From contig JBANDB010000004.1 of NCBI GenBank assembly GCA_037576215.1, positions 3,348,001-3,412,000 on the forward strand: a DNA stretch of 64,000 nucleotides, given 5' to 3'. A model generated the notes under the pieces. That model ran no database searches. It was not told the DNA's origin and was given only the letters and a program-made list of their open reading frames with translations. This DNA comes from Armillaria gallica (lineage: Eukaryota > Basidiomycota > Agaricomycetes > Agaricales > Physalacriaceae). How positions within the stretch are numbered: position 1 is the first letter of the stretch; each line of letters opens with the position of its first letter. A program made the translations under genes and the position numbers. Positions 45,789 through 57,272 of the stretch are shown one piece after another.

Positions 45789-47309
45789 TGTACTGCAAGA
45801 CAACTGAGAAGTCAGATGAAAGTGAGAGGAGAGTTGTAGTCGGACATGTATTCTTATTTCACAAAGATCAAATGCTGTAAGCTGTAGAGAACTGATCCTT
45901 AGTCTTCTGACGGAGCATACTGTGAAATTCGAGAGACCGAACCGACTGACCAAGGTGAACCAAGTTGGCGCCTCATAGCTAAGTTTGCCGAGACCCACCT
46001 GAACAGCTCTAGCTATATTTGCACAACGGTATCAAGCATAACTTCCTGAAAGAAGGGTGTTGATGACGCCAGGTAGCCAACGCCTACATGTATCCAGACT
46101 AAGATACAATCAGTCAGTATTCAAGATCGGTATACCGCTCACCCTGACTTCCAGTATAGTAAATTGAGCTACCGGACTCGGTTCACATGTTGAAGTCTGT
46201 GACCTGGGAGCGCAATACAACACAGAATAAACAAATGGTATAATTGGACGAACAGTCCGGGGCGCCGTCGGCGTAGGCAAATTTGATGGATCCTCTCTGG
46301 GTTCCAGATGCGCGTGTATCAAACCAGTTGGAGAACGTCATATTAAATACTGACACGCCGTCCCCATCGATAGTACCAAGTGCTGGAAAACTGCCAAACG
46401 CTGGGATCGTATGTGGCATTTCCTTGTTAATTCTGGATATATCGCGTCATGGAGCTGGTCGCATACCGTTTAGATAAGGCGTACAGATAATATACCATAG
46501 CAAAGAGACTCACCACTTCCATGCTGTCATTCGCACCATTATGCATATAGGCACCAAAGAATGTCTTATAGAGCGGGAAAACATTGGTTCTGGGTGCGAA
46601 AAACTAGTAGGTCGATAGTAGGATCTTCTACTGTCGGATTTACACCATGAAGTGCTGGGTTAAAGTGTGAGATATTCATGGCACAACAGTCAGTTGCCGT
46701 TTGGGTTCTCGTGCGGATTGACTTACGGGTTCACTTATTTCTGCAGGTATTTCGTAAGATATAAGGCTAGATATTTCGTAGTCAATCCTCATGCCACGTT
46801 TGCCAAAGATGTAAACCATGTTTGCCGCTCACTTCGTTTGAGAACGGCCCCGCGATTCTTAAGACTCTTGTCCTGCTGCACACCGTCGAAAAACCCGTTG
46901 CCTTAGCGAGGCCGTTGAAGTCGCACCACTCTCATTTTCTGCTCGTCGCTGTCGTTATATGCCCGTCCGAGGGCCCTGGGGGTCGCAAATTGCCCAAGCG
47001 AGGCCGAAGGATCGTGCCACCATTGCCTGGTGAGGCCGATGTCGCCCTGCATTGTTATCCGCTCGTTGGGAGCACGTTGCCCGTCAGTGCGTCACTGGCC
47101 AAAGAGTGAGTGATGCGTCGTTGGACTGCCGATATGGTGAGTCGAGAACTGCAATGCCATTGACACCGAGCGCGTCGCGGACACACGTGGTGGCTGTGCT
47201 AGGAAATACGGTCACGTAGTGCTGACGCGGCTGACGTCACTCACGCAGATGTCTCACAAGTTGCTACGACCGCAGCGTATATGCACTCCTTTTCTTCGTT
47301 ATTCCCACC
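45789..47309. other. Variable part of unit 2; fragment with ectodomain-like ORF
   Basis: 46124-46407 is absent from unit 1 and carries a minus-strand open frame (VSVFNMTFSNWFDTRAS, IKFAYADGAPDCSSNYT) with N-glycosylation-like sites, probably an exon of an unknown secreted or membrane protein. The rest aligns with unit 1 and includes the upstream region of the next gene. Confidence 0.35.
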
Positions 47310-48697
47310 ATGGGATCGTCAACGGCACCCGTTATTGTACCCTCTGCGTTAGCCGCGAATCTCAGCAATTTTCTGAGCTGGACAAGGGCGGCCCTGGTGG
47401 ATGACCTGCCTTCACCTACCAGTACTCCCGCGGTGGAAACTCAGAAAGAAGTTATTACGCGCTTTGAACTCCCAGAATCTTTGGAGGTGCGTCGAGCTGC
47501 TAACGGAGAACCTTTCTTGTCGATGACACGCTGTGCGCTCTCTAGAAAAGTCTCATTGCAGCCAGGGATGACCCGCTAGAGGATCCCATGACGCAAGAGT
47601 TTGCTCGGAAACTTTTGGCGGCATATGCAGGACGGTTCACTTCGACAGCGGATGACAAAGAACTGAGACATGCGTGGAAACACCTTGCAGGTGTTCATGC
47701 AAACCTCGCATTCTCTATCGATCCCGAAAACTGTTTTCAGCCCAGCGAGTCCACTACGCGAAGTCCAGTAGACTCCCTCATGGTACTGGCTGTACGAATG
47801 TTGTCCACGATGGAGATTCTAGCTCCTATAAGGTGCATCTTCAGGTAGTTTATCGCGTTGGCGTTTCTAATGTCTGTCGCAGATATCAGCAAGAGGTCGA
47901 GATGGCAATGGCAAAGACCTACTATTCTCCTCCCCCATTCACTATTTCCGAATCCTTTACATGCGGTGGCCAGGCCAATTACCGGGTGTCGACTAAGGAT
48001 GAAACCGAAATCGAACAATTTGCATACAGTCACGATGGTACAAAGGAGGTTTCTACCGAAGCCGGCTCGGATATCTGTTACTTCCTTTTGGCAATGTTTG
48101 CGATCGAGTACAACAATGATTCCACCGCTGCTTTCCGTCATCTCCTCGTGGACTTTGCAGTCATCCTCCGACATCGTCAACTGCTCGGGTTTTCGTTCGA
48201 TTATCTTTTGGGAATGACAGGCTACCACTATACCGGCTTCAACTCGTTTCGTCTAAATTTTTTTCTTGGTGCTCTTGTGAGTCCAGTCTTATTGTTAAAC
48301 ATTCCCGTTCTGAATTTCTGCCAAGGACGGAGAAAAGGGGCGTGTCAAGTCATGGGATGTTGGAGAGCTGGACATCATGCGGCCGGAAGAGCACCTTCAG
48401 GCTTATGTCTGGATCTCCAATGGCATATCCCAATTCGTTGCCTTTGCGAACGACTGGCACTTTGATCCCAGTGCGCCGCGTGATCTCGAGAAACTTGCAT
48501 GGCGAGCGGATGGGTGTGAGAAGGGTTCACGAGGAAAGCACAGGTACTATTTAAGCGAGGTAGATGCGGTTGAAGAGTGGGAAGAGGACCGGTTTGGAAG
48601 GAATATGGACGTCATTGTCGAACCCGATGGAACATTGTATAAGGGTTCGCATGGGCATTTCGTGGACGGGCGTCTGGATGCCGATGCCGCCAACTAG
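47310..48697 (+). CDS. Unrecognised four-exon protein, copy 2
   Basis: Exons 47310-47486, 47546-47832, 47883-48276 and 48326-48697 give 409 residues. The first three exons have exactly the lengths of copy 1; the last is six bases longer near the stop (DADAAN versus DTAK). Copy 1 allowed two donor sites for intron 3, but copy 2 keeps only the one after FFLGAL (GTGAGT), which settles the model for both. Most differences are single-base changes that keep the frame. No domain is recognised; probably a soluble protein. Confidence 0.8.
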
Positions 48698-49165
48698 AAG
48701 TTGTCTACAGCGCGCCGCTCCGTCTTCAGTCCATATTACGCATCCGCATGTTCACATCATTTCTAGATAATTGAAAAGGCTTTCTGGCTCTCCACCCTTT
48801 GAACTCGCATAGAGGGACCTGCCCTCAAATCGACCTTCACCACCAACAGCGTCCGCAGAGCCACCCTGACGACCGCATCTACTACGAGATCGTCATCGGC
48901 TTCTGGCATCCCGCCCTGACAAAGATAAATATCCTGAACCCGACCAGGCGCATATCGAAGACTGTCGCAGAGGTGCAGAAAGCTACACACATCCGGTTCT
49001 TGACACGCAAATGAAGCTGAGCGTCCAATGTGTCGGACGAGACGTCGCTCTCTTCCGTGTAAAGGTTGGTGTCTTCGATGTGAATATACGACCAGATTTT
49101 GTCGCAGGAGAGCACGGCCGCACGCCACCCCTTGGAGACCAAGAAAATACTATAATTATTCAAAT

Positions 49166-49465
49166 CTACAGACGGACGCCATGCCTGATGAGGGGTGAAT
49201 TCCACACTTGCAAGGAAGAGTTCATGAAGAGTTCCGTAGGTACGCGCCGTACACAGCTGAGAATAGACCTTTTCTCCGCAATGAACATCTCGACTTGCTG
49301 ACAGACGTCATCCTGCAACTTGAAGAGTTCATCAAGTCGTGCTAGTTGCTCTCTAATGACTTGCTGCCCCCGCATTATTACGGAGTGTTCACGGCACAGC
49401 TGCGAAATAAACTGGCTTGGTTCGGCTACGACTGCGTAGACAACCTTCTCCTGGAAGAGGGACAC
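49166..49465 (-). pseudogene. F-box-like N-terminal fragment
   Basis: The frame reads a coiled stretch (QQVIREQLARLDELFKLQDD) followed by KRSILSCVRRVPTELFMNSS, resembling the start of basidiomycete F-box proteins, where a coil precedes a LSPVRRLPxEIL-type F-box. It ends after about 100 residues without the rest of the protein. Most of it is deleted from unit 1. The following plus-strand stretch 49480-49730 (ERWQLEIPVLVKEFGLARYD) is another coding-like relic of unknown origin. Confidence 0.4.
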
Positions 49466-50063
49466 TATTGGTCTGGGAGAGAAGCTTGAGCGATGGCAAT
49501 TAGAGATTCCAGTCCTCGTAAAGGAATTTGGCCTGGCACGCTATGATTTGGGCAAGAACATCCGACGCAAGGAGTCCATCCAGGACCATGCAGCCATGCC
49601 TGAGGTCCTTTATGATCGCGTGGAGGAGAGACATACTAGTACTTCAAGATTAGGAAACGGAGGACGCGTTCAGAAAGAAAAGACACAAAAAATCGACACT
49701 CACGGCGGAGTGGCTTGAGTGAAAGCGATAAAGACACTCGGCAAATTCCGGTACGCCTTAAACGACCATTTCACCACTCTTTGAAGTTACCCTTTGTTCT
49801 TTGTACAGGGATTCCCCCCTACAAGCAAACTCTTGAATTTGCATTATAACCTGTGCCAATTATGACATCCAGGCTGAGCTGCAACAGATCTTTCTCTCAC
49901 AAGCGTTGTTGTTCAAGTTATACTTCCCTGCCGCCAGTCTTCAATGGTATGATATGGCCCTGGTAACTGTTTAGACTCATATGAACAAAGCGATGAAAGA
50001 AATCCATTGTCCTTTGTTGGGAATGCTTGTGTCGCCATTGCAGCACTCGTTCCTGTTTTCGAC

Positions 50064-50070
50064 TATAAAT
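50064..50070 (+). promoter_or_regulatory. TATA-like box of the gene at 50171
   Basis: TATAAAT about 100 bp upstream of the ATG, conserved with the truncated copy in unit 1 (near 41040) although flanking bases differ. Confidence 0.45.
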
Positions 50071-50170
50071 TCGCGTATCCCAAACGCACCATATCCCTCA
50101 TCCTTTCTATTGAATTTCTACGGTGAGCTACTCTCCTCTCACACCGAATACGATTGACAAGCTTTATCAG

Positions 50171-51121
50171 ATGTCCACCCCTACGCAACCCACCGAGAGC
50201 CAACCACTTGGCGACGCGCCAGAACTCCTTCCTGTCAAGGACATCGACGGCATGGAACCCTACACTACATTCCTCAAGAGAATACCCCAGACTATTTTCC
50301 ATAGACGGCCCGATGACCCTACCATCCTTGTCACCCTGGACGACCGCAACACGCTATTTACAACATGGGCAATGGCACAGATTGTCGTCTCTGTCCTTCA
50401 CAATCTCCCAACCACTCTCGACTCCCAGGAAGAGCGCAACTGGATCATCGAACATTTCCAGCTTCGCGAAGAATCTACCCAGGATCGCGATCACATCGTT
50501 TTGGCCACCAATGACTCCGTGCTCTGCTATCGCCACGAACCAGGCGACGAATTCGTGCCCGTCACGCGTCTCGATGCAATTGGGAAAGCAAGTTACGTTG
50601 CTCACGATGAGGCTGGTCACGACTATTTGAAGAAAGAGTCTACTTTTGTCATAGTGGGCTCGCCTAACCACGAACGGATATGTCCCATCATGGACTTTTC
50701 TAGACACTGCCCGACATGCATAAAGACCGCGGAAGAGAATCGTCCTTCAATTCCAAACTGGACAGGAGTCCCGGCCAGAAAGTTCAGCCAAAAACAATTG
50801 CGGATGTTGTCTGTAGGATGGGATGATGACGATGACGAGGAGGAGGAGGATTCTGATCTCTACAGCTGGAATGAGGCCGTTTACTACCAGGAACCCTCCG
50901 ATGGTTCGCTTTCCCGCCGCTCTTCGCTGGATTCCATCGCATCGGACACGGTTTCAGAAACTACAGTGTCGGATATGTGGAGTAACGAGGACGGCTATTT
51001 CGACATGGCGCCACCAACAATCCTAGATGATGATGATGATGTGCCCGCTAGTCAGGCTATGCTGGAGATTGAGAACAGCGGCTATCTGAGGAGGGACTCT
51101 GACCCGCCGAGTGACGATTAA
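50171..51121 (+). CDS. Intronless unrecognised protein with acidic and Ser-rich tail
   Basis: A single open frame of 316 residues, unusual here in lacking introns. The start ATG is conserved in the truncated copy at 41147. The first 200 residues look globular (TIFHRRPDDPTILVTLDD, ERNWIIEHFQLREEST, SVLCYRHEPGDEFVPV) with a CPTC pair near residue 195. The last third is acidic (DDDDDEEEEDSDLYSW) and Ser-rich (SRRSSLDSIASDTVSET), likely disordered. No signal peptide or membrane segment; no domain recognised. The right border of the large duplication falls 14 codons into this gene, so only this copy is complete. Confidence 0.8.
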   Translation: MSTPTQPTESQPLGDAPELLPVKDIDGMEPYTTFLKRIPQTIFHRRPDDPTILVTLDDRNTLFTTWAMAQIVVSVLHNLPTTLDSQEERNWIIEHFQLREESTQDRDHIVLATNDSVLCYRHEPGDEFVPVTRLDAIGKASYVAHDEAGHDYLKKESTFVIVGSPNHERICPIMDFSRHCPTCIKTAEENRPSIPNWTGVPARKFSQKQLRMLSVGWDDDDDEEEEDSDLYSWNEAVYYQEPSDGSLSRRSSLDSIASDTVSETTVSDMWSNEDGYFDMAPPTILDDDDDVPASQAMLEIENSGYLRRDSDPPSDD

Positions 51122-51660
51122 TTGCTCAGTGTATCTGAACACGAACCGTTACCGTGTTGTCGGATAGAATATGTATTTTATATGATAGTGTGTATATTAA
51201 AAAATCCATGTCCGTTACCAAGCGCACCCACTCATGTCAAGGGCGAACGACTTGGCCCACGAAGGGTGTCTCATCGTAAAGCACCGTCTCGAGGTGATGA
51301 TGGCTAGCTCAGGCGCATCAAAGCCATCACGGGAACGGTGCCTCCCCCGAAAGGGAGCCCGCCTTGCCCCACAACTTGGGGGTAGCAAGTACACTCTGAG
51401 GTACGCTCAGTGGACATATATTCAACTTGGTATAAAGGTATGGATCTAGTGTTTTTGATTTTGGGTTGACTGGGAAATACGTCCAGGTCTCCCATGTAAG
51501 TTCCCAGTCAGGTGTTCAAGGTCGATGAAATTACTCATATTAATCATACTAGTATAGTGCGAGTACTGATGTTGATCAACGGTCTGGCTTTCGTTGGCTA
51601 TGTAGAATTCGTATGAGATTATCTGCTTGAGTTGAGGGTGAATGTGTCTGACCTTTGCGC
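51122..51660. other. Intergenic between convergent genes; no gene
   Basis: 3' flanks of two convergent genes. Frames present (for example minus 51446-51733) overlap the DUF6534 terminal exon antisense or are short. Confidence 0.5.
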
Positions 51661-52929
51661 CTAACACGTCCGCCGTTGAGCCACGGTCCATAACCTTCGA
51701 AGAGTCCCCTCGCTTTCGCTGCCTTGGGGGCACTCAGCGGGCCTCAGAGAAGAATCCGCGTTTGCGTTGATCTCTGTATCTCGAAACTCGATATTCAATC
51801 CACCAATGGACAGATCGAAAGATTCAAACGAGTGAAAAGCTGTTTCTTCCCTTCCTCCGCGAATCCGCCTTGTCATACGGCTGTTGCAAACGGCGAGGAC
51901 CGCATTAGAATATATCTTCACCAAGCAGTTTGCAGGGACAGCGTGGTAGTTGTTATTGGGATAGGCAAGAAAGAGTGCCATGTCGATGGCGGCAATCGCA
52001 GCTGCGCAGATGGTAAATGAACTGATGCGATCCAATTTCTTAGTATATGACTAACCTGTTGCTGTCCCAGTTTCGATGGTCAGCCGTATTAGCCTGGAAA
52101 GAAGTATCCGAGTAGATTTGAGACCGGTTTGAGCTCGACTTAACTACAGGCGGCAACGATCAGTCAAGACCTAAGAGCTATGCTCCCACTTCACTTACGA
52201 CGTAGGTCATGCATAAAGCAATCGCAGTATCGCACAAAGCGCTTGCGCCTAACCATATCTGCGAATCATAGATGATTAAATACGAAAAAGAATGACGACC
52301 CGCTCACTATTGCAGTCACCCTGACCTTCGAATTTTTCTGAAGATTTGAGTAGTGGCCGCTGTTCCGTACTTGGATGCCGCAACAGATAGCAGCCGCGAA
52401 TTGAGCAAAAGCGATCTTTGATGAAGATATTGTTTTTAGGGAACAGTATAAGACGTTTTTTAAAACCCTTACCACCGACAGGGTAATACATAGCCATCGG
52501 GCCTTCTTGCTGAATTTATACATCCGCCAGGCGTAAAATAATTGGGCGATGCAGCCAACTACCGCTATTTCAGTAACCCAAAGCGTAAACGTACGTGCAT
52601 AAGTACGCACCAAATCCAGAGAGAATAGGAATGATGAACCATGCGAGATGGACATCATCCAGTCCCGAAAGGTTCCCAAAGCCATAACAGAACGTGTCGA
52701 AAGTGTAATGGATGTTAGTAGCAGTCTGAACAGTCTCGGCCAGCCAGAGAAGATATACGACCGTCTTGGACGCCAGATTATCTTTTGGAAAGGAGATGTA
52801 GTATATGTCTTTGAATGGGGTGAGTAAAGGACAGCTAGGAACGTGCGGATAATGATAGGACCACTCACAGACTTGATCGCACAGAATGCCATATAAGATG
52901 AGACTGAGGAAGCAGCCGATCAACTGCAT
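51661..52929 (-). CDS. DUF6534-type seven-helix membrane protein
   Basis: Exons 52929-52869, 52808-52611, 52564-52473, 52415-52308, 52258-52199, 52143-52056 and 52001-51661 give 315 residues. The family pattern is clear: LIGCFLSLILYGIL, QVYIYYISFPKDNLASK, VVGCIAQLFYAWRMYK, IWLGASALCDTAIALCM, the cytoplasmic LSRAQTGLKSTRILLSRL, RLTIETGTATA and AIAAIDMALFLAYPN, then VKIYSNAVLAVCNSR and a hydrophilic tail. These are basidiomycete plasma-membrane proteins with receptor-like topology and unknown function. An upstream exon may add a few residues before the ATG, since the frame is open back to an acceptor-like site at about 52952. Confidence 0.88.
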
Positions 52930-54744
52930 GAAAACTGAGCGACCGCCGCTTTCTAGTATATGAGATTAGTGCTGTACCAGGGGACCCGTTCTGAAGTATT
53001 AAAATCAATACAGAGATCAGTCTGAGTCTGAGAACGAGAGTGTTACTGACAATTTATATGAATCTGAGGATGCTACACCAGCCTCTTCGGCCAGAGTAGT
53101 ATTAAACGAGGGCATCGAGGAGTACAGAGCTACCACGAAATTTCCCTCTACGTACTTAAGTAGCTCTAAAGTGTCACGCCCAAAATGCGGCCGACGGTCA
53201 TATTGCATACGGATGGTGCTGCCATAGTAACTGAGCAGTGCGCGCCTAGAAGAAGTCAGTGTAGATGCCAGTTCTGTCGTCCGTGTCAATTTTGATCAAT
53301 TCATTACTACGTACATCATTGGATGCTCCAGAACATCTATTGAGATGAGCCATATTTTGCTATTGAAAAGTGAATTCAATGCTTAATAAATCACAGAATT
53401 AAATTAGTTCTCCTGCCTCTCAGAGTCGGTGAGGGTCGTGGTTGATGCGTGAGACCTTGTACGCTTCCACAAAAGGCAATATTGACATTGTTCCCAGACG
53501 TGTCAGCAGATACACGGTGTATCCGAGCCTGAATGAAGCTGCGCGCACTTCCACTACCAGTCTCCATGTCATTTGCGTTCGCCAATGTAAGACATGCTCA
53601 ACCAAAGTCGTCGTTCTCTTTTCGAATTTACAATGAATCCTGACAATGTCGAGTAAGCGTCTGTTGGGCAGCATTTCTCCTCCTCCTCCTTCTCGATATA
53701 AGCCATGGATGCAATCTTATTTCTATGGAATACAAGACTGGTACGCTCCGGTTATATGTATAGCCGGTGTGTGTGTATATTTGTTCTTGCTATACATGGT
53801 AGTAGGACCTCAGACACATTGATTTTGCTATATTAATACATATATAGAAAGAATATCAGTTGTGACTAAGATGCATGCATCTGTGACTGTGTTTAAATAT
53901 TAGCATTTATACTGCAGATCTTCATCTTTTCTCTTCTCTTCTCTTCTCAGTTGGCTTGATTTTATTCTATCTTTATGTTTTCCTATTCCTCTGCATAGCT
54001 ATTTTGTGCTCACACATTTCAGACATTGCGCAGCTGATTTCTTCTGTGGAACTTGTAGGGATGTCCACTGTTACTGTTATGTATACCAGAATGACATTTG
54101 CAATCATTATTATTTTCCAGTATTCCTCAACTTTGAACTTGCTTCAACTTCTTTGTCCTGACAGCAAAAGCCCATGACTAATATATGCTTATGGCAATTA
54201 GACTTGCATAAAATATGTTTTAAATTCAATAACAGATCAAGTTGATAATAATATAATTTAACATTGGTCAGATAATAAGAGATATAATGTGACAGGTCCA
54301 TGATAAATAGCAATTAAAGCAAATAAACTGAACTGTGCCACCTCTAGATCTCATTGAAACAGCAAATAACATTGTGACTGTGACTATAGTCACATGTAGA
54401 TGAAGCTCTTTGTCACATCATGTGACCTGTCATGCATCGAGCCCGATGACTGCTTAGTCATATATATAAGTCATCGAGCTGGGCTTTTATTATTATAAAA
54501 TATAAACTAAAAATTATTATTCTTTTATTCCACATACATTTAGATAAATCATAAACTAACTTCCTTCCTTCCAGCACCCCCTTGGCCTGACCCAGACATC
54601 ACTAAGAATTTTAGGCATGTCTAACACCTCCAACTCTAACCTAAGCAACTGACCACTCTTTCCACCATTCAAATGTTGATTATAAGCAACACAATCAATC
54701 CTCTTTTATTCCTTACCTTTATTGCTTCCATACATGGAGCTACA
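52930..54744. other. AT-rich region without recognised gene
   Basis: Minus-strand frames at 53017-53289 and 53391-53674 have no family match. From about 53750 the sequence becomes AT-rich with a (TCTTC)n tract at 53931-53949 and small palindromes (ATGACTGCTTAGTCATATATATAAGTCAT near 54447). No coding signal. Confidence 0.4.
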
Positions 54745-55967
54745 GTCACTACTGGGGCATGTCAGTGGGTATGCCTGAAAGATGGCAGGTAAACACCGGC
54801 ATGTATTTATATAGATTTTTTGAGCGTAAAAAACTGTACTATAAAAACCTGATAAAATACTATCTGCTTCCTTTCTAATCTTTACCTTGGTGTTTTGGCA
54901 CATGTTTTTGCTATGAATTATCTTGTTGGAGATATCGTGGGAAGCCACAAGAAGAGTGTAGAAGGTTTAAGTCGGCATGATGCCAGATGACCTTGGGACC
55001 GATACTTACTGCTTATGGATGAGTTTAGTAAAACATTCTAGATAGTTTTCGTAGTATAAATACAGGCTCTGTAGGAGCCAGAGAATATTGGAATTGCAAG
55101 GCTCGGGACCACGAAATGAGCAAGAGGAAAGGGTGTTGTATATCCGTTGCAAACAAGATGGCATATACTACTCAAGTACAGTCCTTTTATATGACGATTC
55201 TAACTAAAAGCTGCGGATATAAGCAACAAATACGTACAACTAATGAAAGAATAATGGCAAGACATTAACAAGTGGCGACTGGTAAGATGAGCACTTCGAC
55301 AGTTAATGATCAGCACTGTCGCTTGGTGACGATGTGAGCTCGAATATCAAACAGAGAATACAAGTTCATTAGTCTGGCTTTACCAGCCACTAGTCTACCC
55401 ACTGTGAACCTAGTATTTCCAACATATCTAAATAAGTACATGATGCCATTTGTGTTGTGTCTAAGTCTTATTGCCTATAAATGATATTAGGTGTTGATAT
55501 TAGGTGTTTATACCCTGTATTTCTGATCGTGTTGTTGTTCTAAAAATACCTGAGCAAAGATGCTGTGTGTTACCGCAGGTATTTCTTGTGGTGTTTATGG
55601 TAGGAAACACCTGGTCTTTCCTTTGTTTTATAGGTGTTTCCTTGCATAAACACCTTAAAGAAATACCAATCATCATGTATGATATAATTGCTCATAACAA
55701 AGAACACAATTGGAAACCCAGGGTATAAACACCTAATATCATTTACAGGCAATAAAACACAGCATGAATGACAGCATGTATTTATTTAGATAATTCGTAG
55801 CAAAAACATGTGCCAAAACACCAAGGTAAAGATTAGAAAGGAAGCAGATAGTATTTTACCAGGTTTTTATGGTACAGTTTTTTACATTCAAAAAAATCTA
55901 TATAAATACATGCCAGTGTTTACCTGCCATCTTTCAGGCATAAACACCGACATGCCCCAGCAGTGAA
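54745..55967. repeat. Long inverted repeat with about 180-bp arms
   Basis: The left arm (about 54745-54925; TGCCTGAAAGATGGCAGGTAAACACC) reappears inverted as the right arm (about 55787-55967; GGTGTTTTGGCACATGTTTTTGC is also shared in reverse). Arms differ by scattered substitutions. The 860-bp interior contains a separate TA-flanked element and no gene. This is the structure of a foldback or large MITE-like transposon. Confidence 0.75.
55471..55752. mobile_element. 282-bp MITE with TA target-site duplication (Tc1/mariner-like)
   Basis: Terminal inverted repeats TTGCCTATAAATGATATTAG (left) and its near-perfect reverse at the right end (CTAATATCATTTACAGGCAA) are flanked by TA on both sides (55469-55470 and 55753-55754). 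The interior is also partly palindromic (GGTGTTTATGG/CCATAAACACC-like pieces) and lacks an ORF for a transposase. TA duplication points to the Tc1/mariner superfamily. It sits inside the larger inverted repeat. Confidence 0.75.
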
Positions 55968-56259
55968 TACTAAAAAGGTTTTCCCAAAATAGTTGTATTT
56001 ATTATATTTATAAAGAACTCATATCTATATTTGGCAATACAGCGGTATCTAGGGTATTAAGGCACAGATGCATTTGAAATAGAGCGTACCAGTCTTGTAT
56101 GCCATACATTTCACAAAGTTCCACATACGCATAAGAATCGGCATGGGTTAGAGGGAACGTGCATGATTTCGCTTCTACACTCGTCTTCCTGTGAAGATAT
56201 TTCCACCTATATCAGCGCAGTCATCGTTCATGTATCCTTTTGGCACCTGGCTTGAGATT
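55968..56259. other. No gene seen
   Basis: AT-rich flank of the inverted repeat. Confidence 0.4.
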
Positions 56260-56890
56260 TCAAGCAACAGTCCTTGAAGTGTTTTGACCTCAACGACGGC
56301 GACGATTCTTTAAACCGAGTCCTGGAAAGCAGAGTATTTCGGTACAACGTTGTCACGAACAAATCGAGGTTGACGTTCAAGGTGCTGGGAAGATGGTGTA
56401 GCATTATGGTACACGTCTTCTTCTCCGTTCTTGCTATTCAAACTCAAAAAATTCTTTCGTAGGTCACTCCGCCGTCGTCATCGGGGCAAACTGATCTACT
56501 CTCAATTCATGTATATATCTTTACCTTTCTCTATCCTGCAACTTCTGGATTTATACCCGTTTATATTCGTTGCTCCCTTCTTAGCTTTGGACCTCAACAT
56601 TAACGTTACCCTTCAACATCTCAATTGGTTCAAAATAATTCGTTCTTGTCCGGCGATCGTTCGAGGATTTCTCGCTGTTGCTCATGTCGTGTCAGAATAT
56701 ATGAAGTCCTACACGTCAGCTGGTCATTAATACGTCCAAGCTGCTATCATCACCGACGATAATGGCAGTATCAAATTCAAGCTGTCAGTGAAACAATATT
56801 CAAGGAACTATCGCAGCTCGCTGCAAGGTTACGAGGTCGAGGTTCAAGGTGCCGGAAGAATGGTCAATTGGAGGTGTAGTGTTTGGTGCG
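56260..56890 (+). repeat. Two diverged copies of a dispersed coding-like repeat
   Basis: 56270-56560 (ACCTCAACGACGGCGACG, CGAGGTTGACGTTCAAGGTG) and 56740-56890 (DDNGSIKFKLSVKQYS, EVEVQGAGRMVNWR) resemble each other and 61780-62115. The shared pattern is an Asp-rich start, a basic stretch and a G-x-G-R/K end, followed in two copies by an intron-like segment and a hydrophobic stretch. No intact gene; origin unknown. Confidence 0.4.
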
Positions 56891-57272
56891 TGTCAATTTT
56901 CTTCTATCTTGCTATTGGAATTCCAGGTCTTGATAAGTAATATCTCGTAGACTATTTAAGGCTATCGGTAATGCGCCTTGTTGGACTCCCCGCTGATAAT
57001 GAATTCCATGCAGAATTTGTCGCCGTCACACCATCTCTCATGAATCTAGATTTAAAGCCATGTTATGTTCCGTTTCCTTTGCACCTGCGGCAATGAAGAA
57101 CCTCATAATAACTTGTTCAACAACCTTCGTCCCAATCCGGCCATCTGACCAGGTTCGTAAAAACTACAGAATCTAGCACAAAAAATTTCAATATCTAAGT
57201 CATGAGCCGCATATCCAACACATTATGCAATGAATGGGAAATGATGAGACGAATTCCGCACGCGGCACCAGG
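56891..57272. other. No gene seen
   Basis: Short sequence before the stop of the DUF6535 gene; nothing recognisable. Confidence 0.4.

Larger units (their letters stand above)
42681..50212 (+). repeat. Large direct duplication, unit 2
   Basis: Begins near ACGGTCGATATCAGCAGTTT (about 42695) and ends at CCACTTGGCGACGCGCC (50212), where the intact third gene continues. Order and orientation equal unit 1. The first 570 bp (to 43250) holds no gene. Confidence 0.88.

Noticed and set aside
53017..53674. Possible gene of 80-90 codon frames
   Set aside because: No donor/acceptor pairs join the frames and no family resemblance was found.
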